A program made the position numbers and the translations under genes. The notes under the pieces are model-generated. The model worked only from the letters and a program-made list of their open reading frames with translations, did not search any database and was not told the DNA's origin. 64,000 bases of DNA, from NCBI GenBank assembly GCA_013396755.1, contig VWZF01002534.1:869875-933874 (forward strand). Reading direction: 5' to 3'. This document shows positions 36,501 to 50,319 of this stretch, piece by piece; the stretch's first letter is position 1, and every line of letters starts with the position of its first letter. Origin of the DNA: Sclerurus mexicanus (lineage: Eukaryota; Chordata; Aves; Passeriformes; Furnariidae).

Positions 36501-38369
36501 GCAAATTGCAGGGGTTTTTTTGGAGAGGGATTAGGAGGGGATGATTTGGGCTAATCAGATGCTGATTTGTGGCGAATTTTTTCCCCATTAAGGTGTTGAT
36601 GCAAAATCAAAGAGGAATTAGAGCTGAGATTTAAAAAGACAGCGCTTTCTTGGGACAAAGCAGCGATATTTCAGGAGTCAGTGAACTCCAGTTTGTCTGC
36701 TTGAAATAGAGAAGGGGAATTTGCATTTTGAAGCAGAGTCATTAATTTTAAAGCTAGTCTTCTAAATGGAAATTAAATATCTTTAGAGAACAGGTTCTCA
36801 AAACACATGTTTTTCATAATGCAGTTTGTTTAGGCACAGCAATTTCCATATAGCAGGAACAGGTATAATAACAGACAGCATTTACTTTATCAAGAAGGCA
36901 AATAACAATTTTCCAAAAATATGACATTACAAATCACTATGCAAGCACATAATCACAAGCTTGCATGATTTATGTTTTTTAACATTTGTTAAAAAAAATT
37001 TAAATACTTAAGAAGCTGATACTGAGTAAAATAGAAAATATTTTATCTGTGCTCTTTCATTTGGGTAATGGGAAGGTTTTGGCTTGAAGTTAAAAGCTAA
37101 CTAGTTTTTAAAAAGGATGGTTTCCCCTCACTTATAATCATAAGCAAATTAACAAAAAAGAGGATCCTGTTCAGCTAATTTCCAACTGTTACAGTCGCAG
37201 ATGATGATTTCAGGAAGTGGTTAAGTAATAAGATTTTTTATTGTAACAGTGAGGACTCAGTACAACCAGCCCTACACAGATAATCTTTGTAATGCAGCCC
37301 TTTCAGGGCTGATATGGATATAGAATGGATGGGACTGGGAGCTGTCACCAGCCTCTAATGTATCTCTAATGGAATCTGAGGATTTACATTTGTTTCCCAG
37401 ATAAGATTCTCAGCCAGTTTCTCTTTGTAGTCAAGTAAATAATTTTACTCATTACTTGCTAATCTTAATTTCATCACCTTTGCCAGTATTACCCTTATTT
37501 ACATAACTTATTTTTCGACAAAAGCTGAGCTGCTATACTCTGTGTAGTAATGCTTTATGATCCCACTCCAAATTGTGTGCAATTCACACAGTTTTGTACA
37601 CAAAACAGGGAAATGCATGAGCACTCCTAAATGACCACACATAGATATTCATGCAAGCAACGACCTATTTTACATGCAGATGGCCAGAAGTTTCCCTCTT
37701 TAAAAAGCAGGACACACACCCCTCTTCCCAACTCCTCTGGGGAAAAAAACAAAACAAAAAAGACCCCCCCCCAAAAAAAAAAAACAAACAAAAAAAAACA
37801 GAGCAGAGATGAAAAAGAAAAATGAAAACAAAGAGGACCACTGGATTGGATGCACAGGAGAGCTCCTGGGGCACCAGTGCTGATTTGTACAAGTCTGTGG
37901 ATCTGGATCTGTTTAGATCTCAGGTTATGGAAGATTAAAAGAAATTAAAAACTCTACATTGGCAGGTCAGCTGGGCCCTCTCCTCAGAGCAGCTTCCTTA
38001 ATAAATGCCTTGTACAGGGCACTGTGGTTGGGACTGGTGGCCCTAAGGCAGTAAGGGAAGCGGATCCACAGAGCAAGTGGTCTTTGGAAGTCAACTAGAG
38101 AAAACAATCTGCTCAGCCACTTCTGCTCAGGGTTTCCCCTAAAGCTGAAAAGGCTGCGATCAGTTACCTGTGTACTATTGAGATGAATTGGAGGGGGGAA
38201 TATAAAAAAAATGGCCCTCCACCGCATCCTTGAGAATTCCATTCTAATATATTTCCCAGCCAGGACATTTTCCCTAGGTATTAAACCATTCTTTTGGTGT
38301 TGAACATACAATATTTATAGCTAGATCAAGGAGCCACTTCCCACAGTCCTCTTGTTTCCAGTTGTCCCA
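36501..38369. other. AT-rich non-coding DNA
   Basis: No gene recognised. It includes the A/C homopolymer cluster at 37743-37799. The frames over that cluster encode only lysine-rich or phenylalanine-rich low-complexity peptides and are artefacts. Confidence 0.6.
37743..37799. repeat. Low-complexity A/C homopolymer cluster
   Basis: Successive A-runs, a nine-base C-run (37764-37772) followed by a twelve-base A-run (37773-37784), then A-runs broken by single C. This is prone to slippage and sequencing error, so exact run lengths should be treated with caution. Confidence 0.9.
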
Positions 38370-38535
38370 GGGTCTGCCTGAACGTCCTGTGCCCGACCAC
38401 CCTTGGGTTATGGGCTCTGGTTTGCCAATGTCTTCCCTGCACTGGCGATCCCTGAACTGGACACAGTACACCAGATGTGACCTCACCACTGCTGAATAGA
38501 GGGCAAAATCACTCTCCTGTCCTTGGTGTGTTCAT
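38370..38535 (-). mobile_element. CR1 LINE fragment, end of ORF2, internally deleted
   Basis: Read on the reverse strand, the segment contains GTGAGGTCACATCTGGTGTA, then CTGTGTCCAGTTCAGGGATC, the familiar CR1 sequence encoding a 'RSHLVYCVQF' type peptide near the C-terminus of the reverse transcriptase ORF2. Upstream on that strand AGAGTGATTTTGCCCTCTAT also fits. Shortly after GGGAAGACATTGG the match jumps to a GGGTGGTCGGGCACAGGA segment that normally lies a few hundred bases further along, so an internal deletion is likely. Neither the polymerase core nor the 3' tail is present. It is a dead copy. Confidence 0.75.
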
Positions 38536-41500
38536 CACACCTATTACCCAGTGTTACTGTCCAGTTGTGGGTAACCCCTCCATCGGGTGACGAGTCAGTC
38601 ACTGGTGCAGCTCTCCTGAGAACAAGGAAGGGAGAGGAGTCGGCAGCATAGTTTAACCTTGCAGAACCTGATGTTGGAGTCTACTTGGGAATGTATCCAG
38701 GCTGTCTTTTTTGATCCCTCCATGAGATCATGAGATGCTGGCTGCAGAAAAGCTCTTTTTACCTAGCTTAGTCTACAGTCAAAAACAGAGAGAGACTCAA
38801 AGATCTCTCGACCTGCAGGCAGAACAGCTGGGAGCAGGAATCACCCAGGTACCAAAACAGGACTTCACTTCACCCAGTTTCAAACTAAATCTGTACTTCA
38901 AAGCTTAATATTGAGCACAGCACACGGTCACAGTCTGCAAATAAGTTGTGCACTGCTCTGCTGAAGGATGTTAATGCTCATCACCATTCAGGGCACTCAG
39001 ACTAGGGAAATCTTAATTAAAAACATCTGACAGGCCATGATTATGTTCATACATAATCGCCAGGATGCCTATACCTGTTATGCCAGATCTTCATACTGTA
39101 AATAATTACTATAGGAAACCTCAAGAGGTTTCTTCAGTACACATACCTCACCATATTTTTATAGCATTTATGATTATGAAATAAGAAAGTGAAGTCTATT
39201 TTAAATAGGAAACACTAATAACAGGCCTGCTTGTTTTTTCCCTGCATTAAGAGCAGGATTAATTTTCAAGCACTGCTGCACATTTTCCAGAGCAGTCACT
39301 AATCTGCTAATCTGTCTTTTGTAGAAGTGTTTAAATCGTTATGATCGGCTTCCTCATGCAACTATTGGGTTGAGTATTGCAGTGGAATAATTAGGAAAAC
39401 ATGAGGCAGAATTCCAAGAGAAAACAATGCAACTGGGGAGAAAAGAAACTGGTTTTGTAGTTCGGGCAGAGCCTGAGGACTCGAAGCCTTTGGGCTCTCT
39501 GTTGGGACCCGGACCCAGGGCGAACATGATCAGATCTGCTCAGCTCTGTTAGCTCTGTGTTTGCCTCCAGCAACGTGCCCTTTTCCCTCCAGCTGCCCCT
39601 GCCAGCACCTTTTATCTGCCCAGTGCCTGTATTTGGAGTGGTTAGTATGGCACTGCCAGTCCTGGACTACAAATCCCAGCGACTGGCACAGTCCTAGGAA
39701 ATTTGCCCAGCAGAAGGTGCGATGCTCCCGCAAGCTCATGGCAAAACTGCCACCTCCAGATGGGAACCTGGTGACACCGAGCCCGTCCCTGGGCTGCAAG
39801 GTCCTGGATGCCCAGTCACTCACTCATAGAAGCAGCGAGTACAGGCAAGGATGGAGTCTGGACCAGGACAAACCGCAGTGAAAGGCTGAAGCTTGCTCTG
39901 GTTACAAGGTGTGGCACACCCTGGGCTCACAAAAACTGCTGCTCAAGGAAGATCCCTCAACAGTCCCATCTGCAGAAGCACTGGGAGTTTTATGGCCAGC
40001 ACCAAAGAACCCCCCCAACATCATACCCACAGATCCCTCACGCAAACCCTGTGGGTGCCCAAGCGAGCACGACCCACACTCCCTGTCTGCACAATTGCAT
40101 GGCATGGGTTCCTCCACTCACTTTGGTTTATTGCATTTTATTGGGCTTGGTAACCGAATGAAAAGCAGAATACTTTGCACTTGTAACTCTCCCTTCTCAA
40201 ACTGCTCTTTTCGAAATAAGTACTTTCTGTGATAGCTGAAACTAGATTTGACTTTTCCTTTCTGCTTATTAGAACGAAGTTTTGCTGGTTAAAAAACTGA
40301 GAACAAAATTTCACAATATCTCAGTGGGGTAAAAAAGCAAATACTGATATTCATTCCAATAAATCAAGCTTTTGTTTTGTTATTTCTAGAGAGTGGAAAA
40401 TTTGCAACGCCCCATCTTTGCGAGGAACATCATGGAGTAAATGCTGTTTCCCCACATTACCATAGCCAGTTTCTGTAGCATCTCCCTGCGGTTAAGTTCA
40501 CACTGTCTCCAACTAGGCATTTGTGTCAGAGTTAGAGATTTCTCTCACTGAAACATTCTCAGTATAAAAAAGAAGCTTTTCAAGTGAAATTTCTATTTTC
40601 CCACAAAAATCATAAAAGCTGCATTTTTATTTACAGTGGTGTGAAAACCTCAGACATTGAACTTTTAAAAACCAAAAGCATGGCATGTGATTTGTTCTCT
40701 CCCATCCCTCTGCTGAAACACTCTTAGAGAAAGAGTTTTGCCTTGGAGTTATAAAACATGCAAACACAGTTTTTTGACTCTGTTCCATTAGGGAAAAGAT
40801 ATTCAAACAAAGCCTTATTTTTTTTTTTTCTTTGACATACTCAAACAGAAAGTTATGGCTGATTTCAAACAGCTCTACGGCAGGCAAATGCAGTCTCAGA
40901 AATTACACATGCAAAATGTGCACCTCTGTCATACAGCAGCACTGGGTTGATGCTGTAAGTTTTGGAAGTTGCAGAGTTAAAGAAAACCAGTTATTTCTTG
41001 GAATCGACATTTTACAAAGGTTGCAGTCCCAGTTTTGTAACTCTCCACAAGCTGTGCCAGTAAGAATTAATGAAATACCTGGGCAGAGTAGTCAGAGGGG
41101 GAATTAATTGCCAACACATACCAGCAGTGACTATCGCCACACCCGTTCTTGACAATGACCAACCCTCAAAAGCCAACCACAGAAAATTTGTCAGTCACAT
41201 TCCAGACCCCCTACATGAGTTTTTCTGCTCCTGGAGTGAGTTTCATAGGGCAAAATCACCTCTCCTTAAATGAGAAAGAATATCTGAGCTTTCAGGTACA
41301 GCCTGAGCTGGGCTCTGTAGCATTTCTTTAAAAACAATACTTTCAATTTGGGGATCACAAAATTTGGAAGTGTGTTTGAAAAAACATCCTCAGGAGCCAA
41401 AACCAAATATTTTCCCCACAAGAACAGTCTTTAAACGTTCAACATAATTTTTGAATTTAACACAAAATTTCACAAGAAAGTTATTTCAGTTTGCCATTTT

Positions 41501-43504
41501 AAAAAAGTCATTCTATAAATCTAAACACATTCCTCATCATGACCTACCATCATCTGTCAAAAAGGTACTTATAAATATGTATACGATCATTCTTTCTCTT
41601 TTCCTTTTACATGAAGATATCAATGCTACAACTAATTGGGCTAATTTGCATCAAAGACTATACATAATTAATTTGTTTGTTAAAAGCTTTCAGCATTTCT
41701 TACAGGAAGTGCAAGAGATCGTTGCTGAAGTTTGAAGAAGTAATTAGCAATAACAGATGTCAATGCACATAATTGTAAAATAAGACCAGACAAGGCACTG
41801 ACAGTCTAATTTCACAACTGGGTTTCTATCAAATCTTCTGCTTAATGGTATTTATAAACAACTATGAGCACTTATTCTTTCCTCATTCCAAGGAGAAAGC
41901 TCATTTTTACCACTAAATAAGAGACTGCGCTTCTATTACTGTTTAAAATGATTATGAGAATAAATCAGTCTACACTCAAACACGACCTGGTTGTGGATGT
42001 CAGCCACTCATTCTTGGAGGATGATGATCACTGGATCTCGAGATGGACAGACAGTAATACATACACCCAAAAAGAGCAGAGGGCACTGTGATTTTACTGT
42101 GGGCTTTTCCAAAACAGAATGAACCACGCGAGGCTTAAGAATGGCTGAAGGCGCAGGGATGATGGGGAGCAGGGTCACCTCTGTCCCACCTGTGATCACA
42201 TTGAGCTTTGCTGGTGGGAAGAGGAGTCCCTTCACTCCTCACCGAGTTCACACACTGAGTTGCTGCAAATGCTGGGCACGAAGAGCTCAGGATTGTGTTA
42301 AGGAAATAGCAGAGAGTGTAGCTGTGCAAACTCAGTGTGCTCTTCTAGCTGGGGACACGCAGGTGCTGCGCTGGATATTCACTCACAGAGTTCCAGCTGT
42401 GGTGTTTGCCCTGACTCGGTCTTTAAATAAAACCCACAGAAGAACAGTAGATCTAGTTTTTCTGCGCATTGTTGTACTATTACCTGACCCTAATTCGCCA
42501 TCCTAATTAAACCTTTCACTGAAAGGACCCATAGCTTTCAGCGAAGCTCAGTCCAGCTATTTTAGTGTGGCTTTTGAGCATTTCTATAAACAGTTTATGG
42601 CCCTAGAAGGAATGTGGTCCAGCTCTGGAGGGACATGTCTTCATACATACCTTTTACATTTGGGACTGAGGGTTCCCTAGAGGGGACTCTTTTCAGTGTG
42701 CTATCTCTGCCCAGCTTCTACTAATGCCTTCGAAATTAAATGGTCTCCTCCTCTAACACATAAAGACAAAATGCCAAGGGCATATCTTATTTTAGGTACC
42801 ATTTTATTGCTATCTACAAATTTCCACAACATCTATCGATGCTCTAAAAATTAATCTTGAAAGGTAGAAAATGCTAACCAAACTGGCCTCAAAGGGATCC
42901 CTCCCAGTGGAAGAACAAATGGTAGCTCCATAACATGCAAATGAAGTGACCAGGATGCCTATTCAGGAACTGCTGGCATGGAGGATAATTATGACCTGTG
43001 AAAAGCTCTTTTGGAATCCTATACACTAGGATTATCCTACATGAAAGAAGAGTTTTCCAGTATGAAAAAGGACAGGTGTGTCCACACCACAACGGAGGTG
43101 CCACCTTCATTGTCTGAGCGACAGTTTCAGCACAACCCAGTTATTACCGCTTCCTCTTGTATCCAGTCTTAACAAGATTAAAGTTTTCTGTTCAATAAGC
43201 ACCTACTCTTCACTGGCCAGATTGTATTAGCATGGTTGGCATTCCACCAAGGTTTAGCAACTCTTTCTAAATAGGTTTTAATAAAGGCCTTGCAAGGATC
43301 ATATAACTAGACAGAAAGAGTGTAGATAATCAAATTACTGGCTTTCAGCACATACTTAGCCTTCCTTGCATCCAGCCAAACAAGATTTCACATCAAATGC
43401 AGGAAAAATCCATGCAAATAAACCGCTAATGATTATTAGAAGATTTGCACTCTTATGAGAGGATGTCTTATGACAAGTACACCCAACATTTGCTCAAATG
43501 ATTT
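38536..43504. other. Non-coding DNA, no gene seen
   Basis: No convincing exon, RNA gene or transposon. A 12-base T-run lies at 40818-40829. Overlapping plus-strand frames of 86-117 codons at 39808-40232 in two different frames illustrate how easily chance frames arise here, and neither has a known motif. Confidence 0.55.
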
Positions 43505-43700
43505 GTCACCCCATTTTACAGCAAATTTGAGGTGACACTTTTCATGTTTAAAGTGTTCCGGGAGGTATTTCAGATTAATTACTCCTTGCAGCACCTCTGA
43601 GCTTACAGACTAGTGACTACCCAGAGATCGAGGTGTGCTTGCCTATGGTCACCCACCAGTCTACACGAGGGCATGCACTGTAAGAGCAAGTCCATGTCTG
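43505..43700 (+). mobile_element. Possible MIR-like relic
   Basis: CACCCCATTTTACAGCAAAT near 43507 resembles the first MIR landmark (CCCCATTTTACAGATGAGGA). GTGCTTGCCTATGGTCACCC near 43633 resembles the TTGCCCAAGGTCACAC landmark. They are more than 100 bases apart rather than the expected few tens, so either an insertion separates them or one match is by chance. Confidence 0.25.
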
Positions 43701-46700
43701 TCCTCTAAGACCAAGCCAAGGCACATCCCCGGGTACCCACTGGGCTGAGTTACCCACTGTGCACCTTCATGTGACTTTTCACTCTCACTCATTGTCTCTC
43801 TGGTTGGACCAGACACAGCTGAAGGTCCCTCCATTCATTAGCAGACAACATCCAGCATCTCCAATTTACTGTATGGCCAAGACCATTCTCTTTTCCCCAT
43901 TCCATTGTAGGCCTAATGCAGAAAAGCCAGTACTAAAATGAGATTAAAAATGTTTCCCAGTCCTACTCTTCTTTCCTAACCCCTGGAATATATTTCACCT
44001 TTCCCATTGTTCATCCTTGACTGTACATGTTTGTGGGATCCCATTTATGGCTGAGGCAGCTGGCAGGGCAGTGCCAGAGGAGAAGATGCCAGGTCTGCCT
44101 GGGCTATGCATCAGTAAGCTTTTGTCTTATGCCTAGACCTGCCAAAAGCCCAACATCAGGGTTTCACTGTACTCTCCCAGCACAGCAATGGTTAGATTCC
44201 TTTTATCTCTGATGTTAATTTTCATGGAGCCCTTCCAGTTTCTTTATGTACTACAGAGTTCCCCACTTCATTCAAAGAGAACTGTACTATTCTCTTCCCT
44301 ATTTCCTCAAATATATTTACAGAAATTCAGCTCTAAAAAGAAGAGTTTTCTTGAGCCTGGTGCTGGGAGCCTTGGCTCCTGATAGCCCCTAAGCTGCATG
44401 GACATCACAGAGGTTTTTACAGCCAGAGCTTTTAATGAAGACAGACCTGGGCCAGAACCTGAAATCTGACCATTGGTAACTCTTGGTATTTACAGACTCA
44501 GGGTTAATGCACATAACTAATTAATGCGTATAATTACATTGGCTATGTAGCTGACTCTGGGTTTAAACACTCCCCCAGTTTTATCAGTAAAGAAATTGGC
44601 TGTTGTGGTGCTGCCAAGAGGTTTATGTGAAAGTGGATGTCACCACTCAAATAAAATAGTGAAGACCAGAGGACACAACCCCCATCAGGGCGACCAGAAG
44701 CACTGATACAGAAACTAGAGCTGGCTCCTTTTCAGGCTGAGGCACAGGGGAGGGCTGCACCCCCTCCAAAGCCTCAGAAGAGTTCTGGATGGCAGCTCAT
44801 TTATATCAAATCAATTCACCAAGCTTCTCAGTTTTCTCATTCCTTGCTTTCAACTCCTACCGTTATCATTACATTAATGAAATATTTTAATCTTGTGACT
44901 TTTCACCTAATAGGATCCAATTAAAGATTTTTAGAAGTACATAGAAGGTAAAGACTTTCCCTTCCCTCCTTGCCTGGACCTTTTCACAATTGCTTTGCAG
45001 ACTTGTTATCTTAAAAAGATAAAATAAAGTAAATGAAAGAAAAAAAAAAGGGAAATTGCACGGTCCATCTAATTAGTCAAATCCCAGTTGTATGAAACTT
45101 GCATGGACCGATGGCTGAATTTCACACACCATTTGGAAAGTATGGCAGTGTCATTGCTGATCATCTTCAATACCTCACGAGCAATATTCTCCTATGAAAG
45201 GCAATATACTATTCAGGGTTCGGTTACAGATATTTTGCTACTACATGACTCCCCTCAGTTTTGCAGCATATATATAACTCTATATATATAAACTCCAGGA
45301 GGGTTGTTCAGCATCCAAACGGCCTGGGTTGATTTATTTTTTTTAGTTTCTTTCACTTTTTAATGCAGTTTTTCTTCTTCCCATTGGAAAAAATGCAGTT
45401 GATTTAAAGACTGAGTGTCCTTACTCAACTCTTACTAGAAAAACTTAAAAGGACCTTAAAACTTGGTGTTCTGCCTTCCTTTTTGTATTATCTTTCGGTT
45501 TCCTAACAGTGACAAAAGGTGCCTTGAGTGCATAATTTTCTGCTTCCCACAAACTGTAAATACGTTCAGACTAATCCTAAGCACCAAGAGAATATCAAAC
45601 TATTCCTTGCCAAAGGTAGTTCTTTCCTTGTATCTTGTTCCAGCCAACAGCTGCCTATGGAAAGTCCTTGGATAGGGCAGGCACACGGTGGTACTTCTCC
45701 CAGCATCAGTGATACACCTCCAGCAACAAAATGTGGTAATTATACCAGGAAAAGCAGAGTAAACAATCAGATATATTTATAAACCTTCTGTTTCACTGGT
45801 TTTACTGGTGTTTAGGCTGCACAGAGCCTGTGCACATGTGACACAAAGAATTTTTGATATTCACTGAAATGCAAGTATGACTTCAGGATCCAAAAGTGCA
45901 GTGGTCCCATGTAATGTATTTCTTGCCTTTCTTCTAAACCTCATGATTCTTTGGTAATTCCCTGTGGACTTCTGCAGCTTTTTCCCTTTGAATTTTTGGA
46001 AGTGAAGGAATGAGGTCTGTTAGATGTCAGCATGGATCAGGCTTGTTAGTGTAGATCCCCTAGTGCTGAGAGAACAGATCCGAGCGCCTGACTCCAAACG
46101 GAGGAGAGCGACAGTTAATTTTTCTAATGATACACAAAAGTCTCAGGAACATTTCTGACATTTTCCTTTAAATTCCCTTCCCCTACAACCTTCCCCAAAA
46201 ATCTACAGATCAAAACAACAAAGACCTGAAGCACTGACAAGCTCTTGGTTCTCTCTTCCTTGGAAACGTTTTGAATTTGAACTAGGAAGAAGTTGTTTCG
46301 TATTACAAATATTGCTAAATTAGATTCTTCACCTATTAAATCTAACAACCAAGTCCCTCGAAAGAAAGACTATAAAGTGCTATTAAAAATAAACATTAAA
46401 GACCTTTTTCCCCCAGAAATTACTTGTAAGGATTTTACAGCTAGCTGAAAATCCCAAATATTTTTTTAATGGATGGTTGATTGAAATAAGCCTAGTTCAA
46501 AATAAATTTTGTCATGACCGCTCATTTATGAATTGCTGATGAGAACATTATTCACTCATCTTTTGTACAAACCAAGATATACTTTATCCACAAACTTGGC
46601 ATCATTTTTTACAAATGAAACACCCACAGACTGCACAATTCCTGAAAGATTCTGTCAAGATCTACGTATTGCCAACCCCAAACCGACTTAAGCAAACAGA

Positions 46701-46974
46701 AACCTTTCCGTGATGTCAATACACGCTGGATCAGATCCTACTGCAGTTATTCCTACCCGCTTGCTCACTGCTTTTCTACTTTGAACAAATTACCTGAAGA
46801 CTTGGCCACGTTGCAATGTTGTTGTTTAGGCACAAGTTTCTCCTACTAACGCTAAAAAGAAAAAAAAGAAAGATCAAAGAAACTTTCAACAGTGAAATTA
46901 AGGCACGTAGAGTTGAAATAGGCATTTCTTGCAACATTTCACTCTTTTGATTGCAAGCTTTCTCTCTCTAAAAG
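43701..46974. other. AT-rich non-coding DNA
   Basis: No gene recognised. Contains a TA-rich stretch at about 45268-45290. Nothing else stands out. Confidence 0.55.
45268..45290. repeat. TA-rich simple sequence
   Basis: Two TATATATA runs separated by ACTC, giving a self-complementary AT stretch. It is a short microsatellite-like feature. Confidence 0.8.
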
Positions 46975-47100
46975 GAAGTGCCAGGGGAGATAAAAACACA
47001 GTGAGAAAACACGTGCCAATTTTTTTCACTTATTCAGCGCCTTCAAAGCACAACCCCCTGCAGTTCCCAAGGTCCATTTTGCAGCATCTTTTTGAGGCAG
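46975..47100 (+). other. Candidate exon with strong donor, weak overall
   Basis: The segment starts after GCTTTCTCTCTCTAAAAG (AG at 46973-46974) and ends GAGGCAG|GTGAGT, a near-consensus donor at 47101. Its length, 126, is a multiple of three, and one frame is open throughout, giving a 42-residue stretch with no recognisable domain. No second exon can be linked to it, and pseudo-exons of this quality are common in long non-coding DNA. Confidence 0.2.
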
Positions 47101-50100
47101 GTGAGTTGCTTCTTTCTTTAGACCACGGGAAGGGAAGTCAAGCCACAAACTCCACACCTAAATAGTCGATGGATGAGCAAAACCTGGCTGTAGGGCTGTT
47201 CCAACACCAGCTGGTGCAGAAAGCACAGGCAGAAGGTACTCTAATTGCTGCCCTTTGTAACAGACCCACCTTTCAGTCTCACGCCATCTAGAGATGCACA
47301 GACCTACAGATTTTATTTTCTAAATCCCTGAACACGCTTTCTTTTCCTAGAAAAGCGTGGTCTCCTCTGTGGTGCATCAAGAGCCCGGAATCAATCTCTG
47401 GGCTCTCTGCACAAATCCCCCTCGCCTGAGCAATCACCCAGCTGCCTCACAGAGCCCAGTCTGCAGAAAAGTTGTGTTTTCTTCCCAGCTGCCCAGAGCA
47501 AAAGAACTTTCCCCTCTCTCCGTACTTGTCGAGCATCATCATAGCACTGTACTAAATCCAGCTGTCTGCCCCTCTCCGTGCCCAAAAGGCATGAAGGACA
47601 TGGAGGAACTGTGGGCTCTATCACATGCAAAATTTCTTTTGCAGCACATCAGAATCAGACATGATCTCTTCTGACATGACATCAAGAAACAGTTTTGTTT
47701 CTTTCTTTACCCCAAGCCAAAAGAAGGGTTTATATTCCGCTTGTGGTTAATGCCTATGTTCATAACCATGTATCTTTGCAAGCATCTCTACTGGATCGTG
47801 CACCGCTGCCTCTCCAGCACTGCAGCCCTGAACCCACTGATAACTTGGTTTTCAGAGGTGCTTATTTTGTACCTGTTCAGGTTCTTTTCCTTTCCAGTAG
47901 TTTAGTTATTATTCCCTTTGTCTGCCACTTGATTTTGGCAGCTTTCTGGTGCATCTCCTCAGGCTGAAGGAGCAGAGCAGCAGCCTCAGCAGAGCCATGT
48001 GCACAATACTGAGTTGTGATGAGCACACAGAGGGGCAGATGGACACTTCCATGGCCCCACACTCAATTTACATCAGCAATACTTGGCATCCAGGCTGCCT
48101 TGAACTCCCCCAACAAAACTGCTCTTTCCTTCTCTCCCTCATCCATCAGACAGTCTCCTTGTGGGAATAACAGCTTTGGAAAAGACAAAAAAATAAATGG
48201 GAGCAGCAGGAAAAAAAAATTGTTTCAGTTCTCAGCTATTTCACCATTCCAGTGTGGTCTTTTCCTTGCCAGACTAGGGTTTTTCACACCTCAACAGTTG
48301 TGCTGCTGGGCATTTGTGTATTGGTGGGAAAGACTGGGCCATTCCCATCACAGCAGGAACTGTCCACCACACACATTCCCCATCACAGATACAGGGTATG
48401 TGATTCTCAATTATTGTGTAAAAATAAAATTGCAGACAGGAGTGTAAATCTGGAGTATCATCAGGACAGGGAGCAACCAGAGGAACAAACAGGAGGCTGT
48501 TTTTTTGAAAAGTGGCCAAAAAGAGAGCAAACTTTTGAATAAAGGGCAGTTTCCTTTAGTACATATGAAGAAATTTTAGAAGAGCACTTAAAACACAGTT
48601 ACTCTATAATTATGAATCTTGGTTCTCAGCAGCAGATGGGACCAAGCTCTTTCCATCCAAAGCCCTGTGGGACTAATTGAGGGTTCCCACTTGGAAACTA
48701 CAGGAGAACCCAGCAAAGACACCCTAAAATAAAACCTTCCCAGTATTGTCCATATTAGTCCATCCCCCTAAACCAAAGTTTTCCCACCTCCTGAAGACAA
48801 CTACCTGTGTTTATTTTCCACTCCCATTCCTGCTCTCAGACCACTGCTGTCTGCAATACCCCAGCAAGCACAATTCACCTTTCCTGCTGTCTTTCTCACA
48901 CCCCAAAAGACAAAAACATATGTACAGATGCTGCATAAACATTCCCCGTCAGCATTATTATATGGTCATTTTATTCATATTATGTCACCTTTCTACGTTC
49001 TTGACGTTGAACCCTTTTTTTTCTCATGAACTAAGTGGATTTCTAAAGTAGATTCACATGCACAGAAATTCATACTAAGAGCTGTGTGTTTGGATTAATC
49101 AAAAACATGTGGGAACACGCTACAGGTGTAGATAAACAGCATGGTTAATTGAGAGAAACGCTCTGCTCAGCCTTTTGCTTGCCCTGGTGTGTCTGTTGAG
49201 TTGGTTTGCATTTATTATGAAAAATTAACCTGAAAAAGCCCCAATGTTTCTTAAAATTCCCCATTGAAAAACAGCAAATTTTTAAAAATGTATTTTCTGA
49301 TCCCTACCCGGCACAGTAACTGTAATACACGAAGTTATTTACTCTAGACAGACACCAGAATTTTTTATGTGCCAAATTCTTTAAGCTGTGTTCCTCGGAA
49401 ATTGAAATTGATGGAGGACATCTGATCTAAAAGATTCTTTTCTCTAAGTTTAATATGCCACATCACATGATCTTGTCAGGTGGGATCATGTCAATGATCT
49501 TTATGCCATAGTGTGAATCAGCCATGTACAAGTTGACTGTACTAATACAGAAAAAGGACACAGATTTTTTTGGCAGTATCTCAGCTGACCTTTCCCTTTT
49601 CCTCCCTTCTTTTTGAAGAGGAAAAAAATCTGAGTTACAAGCAGCGGCTTCATCACAGAGAACCTTCCACCAAGCCCAAATTCCTGATCCACGTTTTGTG
49701 TGGGTGGATCAGAGCACTAATAATAAGAAAACCATTAGAGGAAAACCAAAGTGAGCTTTCCTACCATTTTCTTTGGGCTCAGCTGTTGCTACAGCATTTC
49801 TCTTTTACAAAATTCAGACCTGTTTGGGAAGACCTCCTTTCTCTGACTAATTTTCATTCTGGTATCGAAACACAAGAAGAGGAGCAGCACTCAAGATCAG
49901 CTTTCACTTGATCACATAACTCAAAGACCAGGCTCACTTAGCCAGGTACAAGGTGTGCAAAAGCCAGCAGCCTGCATTGGTTGTGGTTCTAGAGTAGCAT
50001 AATTTATCTTTATTTAAAACACACAAAAGCAGCTTTGCCAGTTCTCATTTTATCCCACACAGAAAGTTGTCCCAGTTTGCAGTCAGGGGGGAATTCAGCC

Positions 50101-50319
50101 GTCCCACCTGTGCCACGACAGGCTCTGTGTTCCTTGCACTTCTGCTATCCCAGCCCAGCAACTCCCGCATGCAGGAGGAGAGGAAATAAAAGAGCCAAGT
50201 CTAAGTCGGACACGTTTAGACTGCCCTTTATCAGTTTACCAATGGGTAAATTAACACTATCAGAAGTATTAACTACTTGTTAAATAATAACTAATGCACC
50301 GTCTCATTTTGGTTTTCAG
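47101..50319. other. Non-coding DNA, no gene seen
   Basis: Frames of up to 143 codons (48016-48447 plus) have rival frames on both strands and no motif. No transposon, CpG cluster or long simple repeat. Confidence 0.55.

Noticed and set aside
37743..37799. Poly-A stretch as the tail of a processed pseudogene
   Set aside because: No gene-like sequence or polyadenylation context precedes it, and it is interrupted by C-runs. Simple low complexity explains it.
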